The position numbers and the translations under genes are program-made. Below, in pieces: positions 1 to 11,690 of a stretch of DNA of 64,000 bases. Location of the stretch: the NCBI GenBank assembly GCA_025617375.2, contig JAMYGW020000004.1:124001-188000 (forward strand), in the 5' to 3' direction. The stretch's first letter is position 1. Every line of letters starts with the position of its first letter. Below the pieces are notes generated by a model. The model ran no database searches. It had not been told where the DNA came from and worked only from the letters and a program-made list of their open reading frames with translations. This DNA is from Acarospora socialis (taxonomy: Eukaryota; Ascomycota; Lecanoromycetes; Acarosporales; Acarosporaceae).

Positions 1-1620
1 GCCACCACCACTACCAGCCACATCACGTTTTGTGTGGAGTTCAACCTGCAGATCTGCGTATATCGCGCTTCAGGGGGCCCTCTAAATCAGAATTGCTTTT
101 TGAAAGCTGATAACCCTGTACACCATCAGATGAACTTCAGCAAAGAGAAGCAGACATGCGTCCATGCATGAGCCGGACTCCAGCCAATTATTTGACAGCA
201 CGGCAACTGAGTGGCACAAGAGGAGGAGCGACGGCGGCAGTTAATGGGGTCTGCTAGAGGACTTGGACGGATACAGTTATGGGTGCATGCAGCCTTACTT
301 CAACCGGCTGTAGAGCCTCGAAGACAATCGTGACGACCGCGGCTATACGGTCAATGAAGGCAATCGCCCTATAGTCGAGTTGTCGCTAATTTGTAAGGTC
401 GTTGCGGATACAGCAGCCTATAGCGACGTCATCCTTGTGAGTGTGTAGCTGTACATGCGGGTGATCGTCGAGTGACTGACATGCTGCATCTCAAGCCTTT
501 ACGCCTCACATGCATGCAGCTATATACAGTCAGCTGACAACGGCAACACATTTGATTCGTCGCTACACCCAAACTACCCACCTTATACGGCAAAGGCGCA
601 GAAGTAATACGGGGAGTAAAAAGCAAAACTGACAGCAACGGGCCGCAACGGCACGGAATACCACAAGCAAAATCCAAGCCTCGATGAAGGGACACTGCAG
701 CGCATCCGTCAGGTAGCATCCGTCAGAAATAAATAACTGGTACGGCAGCACAACTAGCCATACACTGTGGCACAAACATTGGATATCAATTTGATAGCGG
801 AGCCTGAAGGTTGCCTAATCAATACATAAATCAACTTCTTCATTTATTCGTGCCGCAATATCGCAAATGGCACAAACGCTGAAAGAGTTACCTCGTAGTG
901 TCCACCAGTGGCATCGCAGCTGGATCTTCAGTGGTTAATTGACAGTGGCATAACGGTTGCCGTCTTGGAAGCTCTTGGTCCCAATGTTGATGGATTCATT
1001 TCAATCGAGGAGGGACCCCAACGGAGCTATGTCTATGCACGGATCGGTAACCCTACTCGACACATACCAGACAATGAATCGTTCACACGTGGATAACAGG
1101 ATGGGCGGCTGCGGGAGAAGCCCGCATCCATGACCTTTACCGTACATTGATATTCCCGAGTGGCTGATCGTCAGATATCATCAAGGGTGGGGGGAAGACG
1201 TTGGCAAGGCAGTAAAGGGGTCCGACAAGAGTGCTGACTCTTACGGAAGGGTGTGGCCGCTGATGCAGCGGTTACAGTCCTCGGCGCTGTGTTTGAAAGC
1301 CACAGCATATTCGTAGATTATGCCGGCGCAGCTGATGATGATCATACGTGTTTGACACTCCACCCCGGACATTGTAGAGCGTGAGCAATAATACCTCTGA
1401 CAAATTTCCTACATTGTATTCAGTGCGACCCCAAGTTTCTCTTCGTTTCTTCGTTTTGACGGAGCTCCCTCGACGTAACCGTGTTGGTGGGGGTCGCTGC
1501 TTACTAAGCTAACTAACCCCAACAATAGCCCTTTATCCCGTCCCAAGCCATGTGTTGATATGATCTTTCGGCGAACGGAATCTCCACCAGCCACCTCGTC
1601 TTTACGCCGATGATGATGTG
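1..1620. other. Region without a supported gene
   Basis: No long open frame or recognisable domain was found on either strand. The best coding-like stretch is about 60 codons at 908-1096 (+). It lacks an ATG start and is bounded by stops, and I could not match it to a family, so it may be a decayed gene. The last 100-200 bases are presumably the MDM12 promoter and leader. Confidence 0.5.
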
Positions 1621-2871
1621 ATGTCCATAGATATCGACTGGGACAATCTCACCACTGGCGCTGATGGCCTGGCTCTCGCCGAGCGGGTACGAGACTTCAT
1701 CCATGACAAATTCCAGCAGGTGACACTGCCCCGTTTCATTCGGTCCGTTGAGGTCCATTCTTTCGAGTTCGGTACCGCTGCTCCTGAGATTGAGCTGAAG
1801 GACATATGTGACCCGTTTCCTGACTTCTACGAGGAAGAGGAGGACGACGGAGAAGAGGAAGATAGTGATGAGGGCGGTAATGAGGTGAAGGAAGGGCTAC
1901 AGATTAGCCAGACTCTCAGTCAAGGGCGACCAACCGAATATCCTTCAAGAGCAGAGACTGGCTCCGTTGGAGGCTCTAATTCACGACCACCGCCTTATAT
2001 AGATACCAGACTACCAGGGTTACGGCTGAACCTTGGACTTGCCGAGCAGATTGCAACTCCATTGTTGTCAAGGTCCAGCACTCCAGGCATCGCTGGCGGA
2101 ACGTCGAACCTGGGTTATTTCCATCTACCTCTCGGGACGGGACATTCCGGAAATCAGACGCCTTTGGCTGCTGTCGCTGGTGGAGGTTCCTATACTGCAG
2201 CATGGCTCGATCACTACTCTCGTTTTGGTGAAGGGGGTCATCCTGATCGGAACACTCTAGAGCATGACGATTCTGGATATACGGATCCACCAACCCGTCC
2301 AACGACAGCGCATTCACTGGCACAGTCTCCGTTTGTGGAACATAATTTGAGCGGTAAGGATGCACAGACTCCAGAAGGCTCCGAGTCCCAACACCAGATC
2401 AAGTATCGGGAGCAGCAGCCTGAGGATCTCCAGATTATATCGCGCGTGCGTTATTCTGGGAACATCAAACTCTCCCTGACCGCCGAAATACTGCTTGACT
2501 ATCCTATGCCCAGCTTCGTCGGTATCCCGTTGAAACTCAACATCACAGGCATCTCATTCGATGGTGTTGCTGTTGTCGCGTACATTCGCAACCGAGCTCA
2601 CTTTTGCTTTCTCAGCCCCGAAGACGCCGATGCGATGATTGGTGCGGAGGAAAGGGATTTGACCGAACAGAGCCGCAGTCACGGTAACGGACGACGGAAG
2701 GTGGGAGGATTGCTGCAGGAGATCAAGGTCGAGAGCGAGATTGGACAGAAGGAAAACGGGAAGCAGGTGCTGAAGAATGTGGGTAAGGTGGAGAAGTTCG
2801 TGCTGGAGCAGGTGAGGGGGATATTTGAGGAGGAGTTTGTCTACCCTAGCTTCTGGACCTTCCTGGTTTGA
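1621..2871 (+). CDS. MDM12: Mdm12, ERMES complex SMP-domain subunit
   Basis: Uninterrupted frame of 416 codons. The ATG at 1621 is chosen because the protein then opens with MSIDIDW, the signature start of Mdm12; the frame itself extends one GTG codon further up. The family's SMP lipid-binding domain is split here: an N-terminal part (about residues 1-70) ending in an acidic run, a long low-complexity insert (about 70-260), and a C-terminal part (about 265-416) ending in YPSFWTFLV. Mdm12 works with Mmm1, Mdm34 and Mdm10 in the ER-mitochondria encounter structure, where SMP domains carry phospholipids between the membranes. The gene converges with its neighbour, with under 300 bases between the stops. 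Family assignment is firm; the insert is of a kind common in filamentous fungi. Confidence 0.95.
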   Translation: MSIDIDWDNLTTGADGLALAERVRDFIHDKFQQVTLPRFIRSVEVHSFEFGTAAPEIELKDICDPFPDFYEEEEDDGEEEDSDEGGNEVKEGLQISQTLSQGRPTEYPSRAETGSVGGSNSRPPPYIDTRLPGLRLNLGLAEQIATPLLSRSSTPGIAGGTSNLGYFHLPLGTGHSGNQTPLAAVAGGGSYTAAWLDHYSRFGEGGHPDRNTLEHDDSGYTDPPTRPTTAHSLAQSPFVEHNLSGKDAQTPEGSESQHQIKYREQQPEDLQIISRVRYSGNIKLSLTAEILLDYPMPSFVGIPLKLNITGISFDGVAVVAYIRNRAHFCFLSPEDADAMIGAEERDLTEQSRSHGNGRRKVGGLLQEIKVESEIGQKENGKQVLKNVGKVEKFVLEQVRGIFEEEFVYPSFWTFLV

Positions 2872-3143
2872 GCACAACCAGAAACCATCACCCGAGTACT
2901 CAAGTCCCTTCCTTTGCGTCCTTTCACTTCAGACCATACCGGAACGCCCTAGCTTATCACAAACCGCCCTCCCTCAAACATCATTATCCACAAAACAACC
3001 CTCAAAACTCCCCTTTCTGCCTCGTCCCATCCAAGCACTGGACAAACGCCACTCACCTAACCCTCAACCATCCTTTCCACAAAAATCAAAGTCACAAACT
3101 ACCCCTTCCCCTCACACAATCGACGCTCTTGGAACCACATCAC

Positions 3144-4020
3144 TCACGCATCCTCAATCATCTTCCTCTCCAAACTGACCCGCAACACCCTCTTCCCTTT
3201 TAACCCCACCACGCCCTTCAACCCATCATCCCCACGATCAAACCGCACCCCCCAAACGCCCTCCTCCTCCTCGGCCAGCACGAACCCCTCCCACCCCTCA
3301 AACACCAACCCATCCCCCTCCCCCTCCCCCTCCCCCTCCCCTTCATCTTCATCCTCCGCTTCCTTCGTCCAATCCCACGGTCCAACGAGATGTTCGCGAC
3401 TTTGCGTGCGATTCCCATACTTTAGCTCCAGCGTGTCCTTGTCGACGTAGATCCAGTTCAGCAGGGGCGGGTCGTCGCTGATAGTGCTGACGAGGCCGAG
3501 GGTCGGCGGGCGGTCTGGGTCCGGGTAGGCGATGTAGAAGGCCGTCACGGGGTGTGCGGGCGGGGCGGTGGGCGTCGAGACATAGACCTATGTTGTGAAG
3601 GTACAGCAACGCGTCAGTCGTTGCGGATACAGTCCTGTCTTGAGGAAATCGCAACCCTCGCTCTCTATCTCGTCTCCGCCTCGCCTCATCTCGGCCCTTC
3701 AACAGCCCCCATCCTCCCTCCACCCCAAACAGGGAAGAAACCAACAACCTTACCTTCCCGTCCCTCAACCCAAGCCTCCTTCCATGCACCTCCCTCTCCC
3801 CCTTCCCCTTCCCCTGGCTCTTCCTCTTTCCGTTGCTCTCCTCTTCCTCGTCGCCTCCCTCACAGTACACCTCGACCTGAAACTTGGCCATCCGCTTCTC
3901 GTCGTCTTTGGCGCTCTCGTTCTGTTTCCGCTGGTGAGAGACGCCTTCGGCGACGCCGATGGTCGTGGGCACGCCGGCGGCGATGGGGATGCCGAGGCCG
4001 AGGACTAGGCCGAGGATCAT
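3144..4020 (-). CDS. Conserved fungal protein of unknown function, N-terminal membrane anchor
   Basis: Two exons, 4020-3754 and 3587-3144, joined by a 166-nt intron (GTAAGG...TAG), give 236 residues. The join is in frame and turns GLRDGK into a continuous run with VYVSTPTAPPAHP. The first ~20 residues (MILGLVLGLGIPIAAGVP) are hydrophobic and suggest a signal anchor or membrane segment. A charged Lys/Glu/Gly-rich stretch follows, then a folded-looking part with PDPDRPPTLGLVSTISDDPP and LLNWIYVDKDTLELKYG, an acidic Glu-Gly repeat (about residues 155-175) and a closing part rich in Trp and Asp. I do not recognise a named domain. It has the look of an uncharacterised Pezizomycotina protein; a role at a membrane is inference from the N-terminus alone. 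Confidence 0.75.
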
Positions 4021-4411
4021 GGTTCGGTTGGGGGCTGTGGGTGTGAGGTGGGTGGGTGTTTGGATTGACTTGGGAGGTTGGGATGGGTTGGGGCGTAGAG
4101 ATACGAGGTAAAGGAGGTGCGGAGGGAGAGTGTTTTGGGTACTTGTTTGGGGGAGATGTTTCAGATGTCACTCTTGTTATGGCATGATGATCCGAGCTGG
4201 TGATGATGGTGATGTTGTCGAGTTGTGTAGATTATGTACCATGATATAAAGGTTTCATGTGCTTCTCTCTGCATGGCGATCTTGGGTACGGCTGTAGTGA
4301 AAGTACGGAAGCTAAAAGCATAGTCTCGAAAAGTTCTTAGCTCTGTGTCCAACACGTTGTTTGACCGCCTGCAGAAGTGATTCTTATTTTTGAAGAGGCA
4401 TATTCGTGTCT
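4021..4411. other. Intergenic region between two minus-strand genes
   Basis: It presumably carries the promoter of the gene ending at 3144 and the 3' flank of the methyltransferase gene. No coding or RNA signal was seen. Confidence 0.6.
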
Positions 4412-5499
4412 CTACAAGAATGGCCCGGCTTCAAGACTTGTCCATTCCCATACCCCCCACAAGCATCTGACTTCCTTCAGCCCACCGTCGTCACCACCAC
4501 CCCAATCGTCATACCCTGTTTCCTCTCCCTGCTCACGCACTTCCAGGCCTATAATACGCATTCTTTGGTAGAAATCAAGTATCTCTGGAGCATACGCCTC
4601 CCTCAGTGGTAATTCGACAATCACCCGAGCTTCTGCACTTCGCAGCAAGTAGCGTTTTATCGTCTGCACTAGTAAGGGAGGATGCTCTGGCGAGTAGAGC
4701 GGGTCGGCTGCGAGGATGATTGGGTATTGATCTTGGTCCGGGGATCGCCTGAAAGTATCTAACCAGTCCAGTACGCCAGTCGTAGCAACACCCCCACTGG
4801 TCTCGAACACTTGGCGGTTGTCCCAAACATTCATGGCAAGATTCGGCTCAATCTCAGGTAAGTCGGTAAGACGCACTTCGGCTCCCCATACCGCTGCGGC
4901 TGCGATTCCCACCAGACCGGTACCGGATCCCAGCTCCAACACCCGTCGTCGACTCCCAGCTATGGGTTCAGGCAATTGGATCAGGTGAAGTCGTTTCGCC
5001 AGGAGATAGGAAGATGCCCAAGTTTTCAAGCCGAGGTTGTCCTCCGTCAGAGAGGGCTCGTGCAGGACTATCTGGATGGTGCGGCTTCCCGTTGGGATTT
5101 GGAACGTCCGGGACACAGCAGGCATGCCGGTCCGTCCAGATCGCTCACTCAGCCTTGTGCTGGCCATCTCCCAGATCCTCTCTTTCTCTCCGTCGTCATC
5201 GATCCAAGCTAATTGGCTTGCGATGATGGAGGTCAAGTACTTGGCTATTCCGTCTGGGTTGACTCTCGGCTTGCTAGCATCTGCATGGCCGTCAGCCTCC
5301 CACGATGGAGGCTCAATCGCAAGGATATCAAGTGCACTCAAGAGCGCGCCAGCGGAAGGTCTAGTGTAGAGTTGTGGAAGGTCAAAGACTAAGGCACTTG
5401 GGTTGTAGTCAGCGTGTAGACTATGGCCCCGAGGATATCGGGCGTTTGTGTACCATGCAATGGCTCTCCTTCATCGCCATTCTTGCTGATTTCTGCCAT
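4412..5499 (-). CDS. SAM-dependent protein methyltransferase, family 16 (Efm2/Rrg1-like)
   Basis: Exon 1 is 5499-5454 and exon 2 is 5388-4412. The 65-nt intron opens with GTACAC, has a CTGAC branch site and ends TTAG. The product is 340 residues and begins MAEISKNGDEGEPLH, then VFDLPQLYTRPSAGALL. Without the intron the main frame has no ATG. Motif I, VLELGSGTGLVGI (about residues 165-177), is the SAM loop. LTDLPE follows as motif II, and ADPLYSPEHPPLL stands where this family has its DxxY-type motif. The preceding NLGLKTWASSYLLAKRL is the usual family-16 lead-in. Members methylate lysines on translation factors or chaperones; the N-terminal LPQLY region resembles proteins annotated in fungi as Rrg1 or Efm2. 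The substrate is inferred, not visible. Confidence 0.85.
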
Positions 5500-5896
5500 T
5501 CTTATGCCCCTTGCACAGTCCGGCTTTATCATCCCTTACATGACACAGCCCATGTGTGTTTTCTACACAGTAGAAAACGTGTGGCCGAAGCGAGACACAA
5601 GCTCCGATTGGCCAATGCATCATCAATCCACAGCACCCCATGATGTTATTCTCAAACCTCGACCGCAATTGCAACAGCATGTTGCTCCAGCAATAACATT
5701 CATAAAATGGGTTGAGATCACGCTCGATGAGGCTATGTTGGGAATGATTGGGTTCGGGTTCCGGTCCCGTTCTGTGGGTGAAGGTGTTGATCACCGCATG
5801 ATGACGACAGAACTGCAAATGTAAACAACCGTTTCTGGGCAAAGCCCCCTCACTACGATTCCTCCACACAAACCTTTGATTTCATTTCACCCACAA
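5500..5896. promoter_or_regulatory. Divergent intergenic region, methyltransferase / SDR
   Basis: Just under 400 bases separate two start codons on opposite strands, so both promoters lie here. The most visible element is the palindromic CCAAT box annotated separately. Confidence 0.6.
5607..5616. promoter_or_regulatory. Palindromic CCAAT box (ATTGGCCAAT)
   Basis: Two CCAAT pentamers overlap head to head, so either strand presents one to its own gene. CCAAT is the known site of the fungal CCAAT-binding complex (Hap2/3/5 type). Binding here is inference. Confidence 0.45.
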
Positions 5897-7358
5897 ATGC
5901 TAGCGAGGACAACTACACGACTCAGATTTTTCTCTTCAATAATAATCTCACCTCGTCCTCAACTATCAATACTTACAAGACAGCCTAAAGCCACAGTCTT
6001 CATTGCAAACATGTCTTCCGGTGCTGGTGAAGGGGGTACGTTCAAGGTCATTGATGCCTCTCAATCTCAGGATCAGCCTGGGTAAGACATGCTTGACTCT
6101 GTCATCGTGTGTTCAATGAACTGACAAACCATGTAGCAAGGAGGCCGACAATGTCCCTACTAGTGAGGCCACCAAGCTTGAAGGACCGACAAAATTCCTT
6201 GAGTACTCGGGAGTTGGTAAGCTGAGGAGGAAGAAGGTCATCATTACTGGAGGAGAGTATGTCTTCACTCTCTTATGATCATGTCTACAACATCATCGGC
6301 ATTAGTCTGGGGTTCTTGAGTCATCGTTTCGGCATCAATTACCGTTGTCTGTCGACTTATCCCTTGCTTCCCTCAGCTGACAGATTTGCTTAGCTCTGGC
6401 ATCGGTCGTTCAGTAGCTATTCTCATGGCTCGCGAAGGTGCCGATATCACCATCGTTTACCTCCCCGACGAGCAGGAAGATGCCGAGGACACCAAGAAAG
6501 CTATCGAGGCCGAGAACCAACAATGTTTGCTGATGCCCGGTGACCTCATGGAGAACGCGACTTGCAGGAAGGTTATCGATGAGCATGTCAAGAAGTCAGT
6601 TCTTGTCTTTTCTAAATGCCTGGAGCCATGTCTAACTGATCATCGAAGGTTCGGAACCATTGACGTCCTAGTCAATAACGCCTCCAAGCAAGTGATGTGC
6701 CCGAATTTCGAAGAGATTGATCTCGAAATGACCGAAAGCATCTTCCGAAGCAACATTCTTCAGATGTTCGCTATCACCAAATATGCGCTGCCCCACATGA
6801 AGAAGGGTGCCTCGTGAGACCACACACCCTGTACCTGTCTAATCATAGCTCATCTCTTCTTACAGGATCATCAACACCACTTCCGTTGTTGCTTTCCGTG
6901 GTACAGGGGCTATGGTCGATTATGCTGCTACCAAAGGCGCCATTGTTGGATTCACCCGTGCTCTTGCCAAGAACCTTGTATCCAAGGGTATTCGTGTCAA
7001 TGGTGTAGCGTAAGCCTCCTTCCTCCTTCATGCTAATCCCTTCACTTGCAGCGCACGTTTCCGTCGGGTTCTGTTGCTAATCTCCATAACTACTCCTCTT
7101 AGACCCGGCCCAGTTTTCACACCTATCCAAACTGCATCCCGACCCGCCGAGCAAATGGAAGGTTTCGGGGCCGGATCTCAGATCGGGCGACCAGGTCAAC
7201 CAAGTGAAATCGCACCGACATATGTGTTCCTGGCCAGCGCGGAGGCGGAGCTATATTGTAGGTCCCACACCTACCCTTTTCCGAGACTATTGCTGATGAC
7301 TGCGTCTTCCGCGACTGCAGACGGACAGATTATGCATCCATATCCGCTTGGAGACTAG
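5897..7358 (+). CDS. Short-chain dehydrogenase/reductase (YhdF/glucose dehydrogenase-like)
   Basis: Seven exons: 5897-6081, 6137-6256, 6394-6594, 6649-6813, 6866-7009, 7103-7257, 7321-7358. All introns are GT-AG and all joins keep frame. The NAD(P)-binding motif TGGDSGIGRS is split by intron 2. The later motifs are NNASKQ, the serine of TTSVVAF, the catalytic pair in YAATK, and the PGPVFTPIQ cofactor loop. The end, YGQIMHPYPLGD, is typical of this long-SDR group, which includes bacterial stress oxidoreductases. The first 38 residues (Arg-, Ser- and Thr-rich, no acids) look like a mitochondrial presequence, and a second Met lies at 6011 where related proteins tend to begin, so two products with different locations are possible. 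The substrate is unknown. Confidence 0.9.
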
Positions 7359-8805
7359 AGCTCTTCAACGCTTCACATCAACAGGGCTTCCAGTTGCTAA
7401 GGTCAATCTTGCTCTAATACACGAGGGCGAAATAAGTAGGTAGCTTATGCTATAATAATGGCGCGCAACCAAATAAACCAGTCGTACGAGCTCTGCACTG
7501 ATGGGTTACCATGGTCTCGAAGCATATAGGTAGCATGTGCTCAATACACAGAAGCTGGTACCCATTCGAGTACTCTATCCCTCTGCACTCCATTCAATCC
7601 ATCCAGCGTGCACCGAACTACAAGTCCCACAATTACTAAGGTATCTACAGTCTAAAGGATGCGGACTCAAAAAGCGTGGTGCACGGTCGATACACAACAT
7701 TGTAGTCATTATAGTGAAGGAGACATGTTGTGAATCGCAAGTCCCGTCAAAGTGCTCCCTAAAACGGTACCCAGCACCAGTATTGCCCTGGGATTCTACC
7801 AACGTTGGCCGCTAGATTCAGAAAAGAGTACCCTATGCCTGAGAAGCCCATTTCTACCAGGTAGGTAAGTTAAGCCTACACCTTACACATACTCTAGTAC
7901 GAAGAGTAGCTACCTCTTATATGCTACCATAGATGCATGTCTTCGGACCGACTTACCCACACTCAGCGCTCACCCCGCAATTGAGCCCTGTTTTCGTGCC
8001 TGACCTGACTTGTTTTGATATCTACCATTACTAGCTGACATACCCAATTACTCCGTATATCTGCCGAGGACTCCGAGCTGGATCGTACTCTACACATACG
8101 GGACTTGGTTCGTTGTCTATATAGTTCTAGGTTGGACAGGATCGCCAACTGCTACACATTAATCATATGGGGAGCCTCCCAATGTTACTTGTATAGATGT
8201 CAAAGACTCCAATTCTTAATTGAAACACTCTTCTGAAGCCCTCCGATGATAATTGTATTGTACGGATGCCTAGTTACCTTCATCGCATGGGAGCCAAAAT
8301 GGTGGGGAAAAGGTCACGACGTATACCTCCACGATGCTATCCCCACATCGCGCTTGGGGGGGAACCGTTGTCCCGCTCTCCCGTCCTTCTCCACTCCAAT
8401 TGGAGCAAAGGGCAAGAACTGCTCAAACTAGGTCTCGCCTGGTTGAACTTAGATGTATTCTACACTTTACTCCCCTACTTCTGGTACTCTTACTCTGTGT
8501 GTATCTTTGACTTTGGAATTGTGACCGGGGTAGCTCCGTCGGCGGGGGAAGCTGCAGAAGCTATGATGCAGCTTGTTTGGTGTCACTCCAACTACCGTAG
8601 CTATGGCTTTCTTTCGCCGGGAGCCTATATCATGCAGCCGTTTCCCTTCCCTGAGTCTTCTTTTCCTTTGTCTGTCTTTTGCTTTTCTTTTCTCTTTACT
8701 TGAGAGCTCCTCGTGCGATCCATTGGCATCGAAGTCAGACACCCTACATTTGTGCGTCTTTGGTAATGAGAGCTTGATAGCTGATTCAGGGCCAGATCTG
8801 CCAAT
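7359..8805. other. Intergenic region without a supported gene
   Basis: Only short frames occur, none with a recognisable motif. The last few hundred bases would be the promoter of the GH31 relic. Several short copies of TAGGTAGGTA- or ACCTACC-like motifs are present, as elsewhere in the intergenic DNA of this window. Confidence 0.5.
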
Positions 8806-10017
8806 ATGCGCACCTCGCCGCTGTCATGGATCGCTGCTCTTGCATGCTACACGGCGTCCTTCGCTCCTTTTGCGGGAGCGGAAAGCCCTGACGTCGACAC
8901 AACTTCCATCTCGTCTGGAGGAGCCTTAGGTCGGACGTCAGCGGCGCAAGTGGGAACGGCAAGCTCGGCGTCGGGGACTGCAGTTATCAGTGGTAGCACT
9001 ACAAGTTTTAGACCCATTTTCACCGTTCCGCCCGAAGCTGCCGTTGGTGCCCCGGTTCTACCCAACATCAATGACCCTAAAGCGATTGACGCCCAGACCG
9101 TCTGTCCAGGCTACATCGGTTCGAATGTGGTCCGGACGCAATCTGGCTTGACGGCGACCCTCAAGCTGGCCGGGAAGGCGTGCAATGTCTACGGTACTGA
9201 TATCGACACTCTCAACCTCACGGTTGAGTACCAGTCATATGATAGGTTGTCGGTCAAGATCGTCCCAGCTGTCATTAACTCGTCCAACACATCCCAGTAC
9301 ATCCTACCAGACAACCTGGTACATGAACCTACAGTTGATGACCAAGCGAATATTGAGAGCTTGACCAATGATCTTGGCTTCGTCTGGAGCAACGATCCGA
9401 CCTTCTCCTTTACAGTGATTCGGAAGAATACCGGGGACGTCCTGTTCAGCACCGAAGGAACCAAATTGGTGTTTGAGAACCAATTTCTTGAATTCGTTAG
9501 CCCCCTACCAGAGAACTACAATCTGTACGGATTGGGCGAAGTTATCCATGGTTTAAGACTTGGGAACAATTACACGAGGACCATTTACGCTGCTGACGTG
9601 GGTGATCCGGTCGATTAGTGAGATTTCCAGCCACCAGTGTAGCCTGGGTATCGGTTGCTGACTGCTTGAGATAGCAACCTCTACGGCTCGCATCCGTTTT
9701 ATCTTGAGACTAGATACTTTGAAGTCGATAATACCACCGGAAACTTAACCCTAGTAACCGGCAACTCAGGCACGGGAAACAACTATGTCTCGTATTCGCA
9801 TGGGGTCTACCTACGCAACGCCCATGGCCAGGAAATCCTCCTACGCCCCGAGAACATCACATGGCGGACGATTGGGGGGAGCATTGACCTTTACTTCTTC
9901 GCCGGCCCGACCCAGCAAGAGGTGACTGCAGGATATCAGAAAGGAGCCATCGGTCTGCCGGCGATGCAACAATATTTTAGCTTCGGTCACCATGGGCGTT
10001 CAGCAGAGAGCAAATAA
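8806..10017 (+). pseudogene. GH31 alpha-glucosidase, N-terminal part only
   Basis: Exon 1 is 8806-9617 and exon 2 is 9675-10017, with a 57-nt GTGAGA...ATAG intron carrying a CTGAC branch site. The frame opens with a clear secretion signal (MRTSPLSWIAALACYTASFA) and a Ser/Thr/Gly-rich linker. It then follows fungal GH31 enzymes closely: LYGLGEVIHG, NLYGSHPFYLETRYF, GVYLRNAHGQEILL, GLPAMQQYFSFGHH. Family enzymes run to about 850-1000 residues, with the catalytic Asp in a WIDMNE-type motif several hundred residues downstream. Here homology stops right after FSFGHH and a stop codon follows seven residues later. The product of about 385 residues has no catalytic centre. A later piece of a GH31 gene lies 1.4 kb away on the other strand. 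A secreted non-enzymatic remnant cannot be excluded. Confidence 0.85.
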
Positions 10018-11436
10018 AGCAAGATCTGAGTGGGTTCATTTCGAACAAGAAGTCTCTACAAGAAATATGGTTGAATGACTGAATCATTCTTCATCTCATT
10101 ATGGAGCTGTTCGGATCAGAGGGGACAACGCAGGTCTTTGACCCAACACTCATTACTGAAGCCTTTCAAAACAGGACATAAAGATGCTAAATATCGACTC
10201 CCACTCCAAACCCCTTGCAATACCGTGTCATATCATCAACCACTGGAGTCTGATGGCCATCAGCACTGGCAAGCACTTCGCTCAAGTCATGGCTTCATCA
10301 CTATAGACTAACTTACTATACCAGGGTTCTACGGGTAGCAGCTGCACAAACGTCGTAACAGAGATCCACAAAGCTTTACCTGATCAGAGAAAACCTTTTG
10401 CAGCAGAAATTATACTCTTCAATGAAGCTGTACGGCAGTTCATCATTCAGAGAGATTCACAAAGCTTTATCTGATCAGAGAAAATCTTTTGCAGCAGAAA
10501 TTATACTCTTCAATGAAGCAATACGGTGGTCCATCATTCAGAAGCATGTCAACAGCTATTATTGATACTTTGTGGAGAGCCAAGAAGATTTAGATAAATC
10601 CACAGTCAATGATAACAAGATCAAGGTCATGACAGCTCTCAAAACATTCTGTGCCGTGTTCTGTGACCAAGATGAGTTTCACGACGATCGGTGCGCAATG
10701 GCTTTTCTGAAGACCCCTGCCTTGGTACTGAGCTAGCGCACCTGAGCGCATCGGGCTACAGATGATTCCAGTTCTGACTTGTCCAGGGGGACTTCACTTC
10801 GTTCAAAACATCATTCTTCAGAGCACGATAGCTCAGGATGATCTGAGGATCTTCACAGCTCGCTGAGAGTTTGGCCAACGCCGGCTGCGCCAGCTCTATT
10901 CGGGGGGGGATACGAGGTTTCTTCCAATACAAACTTCAGACAGATGGCCTGGTGTGATGTGATGAAAACTCTGGGTTCGGGCGAGCTCGATGAACTGCCG
11001 GTATCGAGAACTGGTGTGTTCGACTTACAACGAAGGGCGCTGTTGGCGCCGGTCCTCGTTGAGGATGGGCGGGCAACGGGTCCAGGTTGAAGCTGGACAG
11101 TTGCTCCTCTGATAGGCCCAATTCGGAGCTATTCAAGGCTGAGCTAAGTGTTCCATGTCGGAAAGGAATGCGGTTGTGGCTCCTCACCAAGACTACATAT
11201 GTATGGAGTCCTCCTCGGCCTATGCATATTTGGTCAAATCGAATCCCGATTATTCAGCATGGAGAGCTCTATGTAACAAAGAAATCTACTCTCAAGAACG
11301 ATGTTCAGTTGGTGGTTTGATGTCCTGAAGCGCTTCATTAAATGATGAAGGATCCGTGATACAATAGACCCAAAACCCTAAATACATAAGACTGCATAAT
11401 TACTACTTGTAAACTACCCCTAATTAGGTAGTGGTT
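10018..11436. other. Rearranged region between two GH31 pieces
   Basis: No intact gene. It contains a 91-bp tandem duplication with a coding-like reading and short coding-like shreds on both strands (for example 10936-11190 minus) that I cannot assign. The middle of the GH31 gene is missing from here. Confidence 0.5.
10361..10541 (+). repeat. 91-bp tandem duplication with coding-like reading
   Basis: Two head-to-tail copies, 10361-10451 and 10452-10541, differ at about ten positions. Each can be read as EIHKALPDQRKPFAAEIIL-like peptide, and the copies are out of frame with each other because the period is not a multiple of three. This suggests a decayed gene with an internal duplication. Confidence 0.75.
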
Positions 11437-11690
11437 CTAGGCTTTCATCCTTAAATTCATGCCGCCTTGCCCGACGCCGGGAAAGACGCCGCCGACGGAG
11501 GTGGCGCCAGGAGTCAGGACTGGAGTGATCATACTGGCGGGTCCGAGAAGGAATTGGCGGTCAACGGCTGCGAGGGATGGGTTGTTCGGGAACTTCCAGG
11601 CCAGGGCCCGCTTGACGGCGCTGCCGGTCGTGTGGGCGAGGTAGAAGAGCGCGTACATGTAGGGCAGTATCTGCAACCGGTACCTTCGAG
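11437..11690 (-). pseudogene. GH31 alpha-glucosidase, later segment, inverted
   Basis: The minus strand reads RYRLQILPYMYALFYLAHTT and goes on with ALAWKFPNNPSLAAVDRQFL and GPASMITPVLTPGATSV, ending near VFPGVGQGG. This is the region after the catalytic centre in fungal GH31 enzymes, where families show LLPYMYTLF, HTTGS and VDTQFL-type motifs. Homology begins and ends abruptly with no start codon, so it is a fragment. It is in opposite orientation to the N-terminal piece at 8806-10017. The likeliest origin is the same gene, broken by inversion and loss of the centre; a separate copy is possible. Confidence 0.85.
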
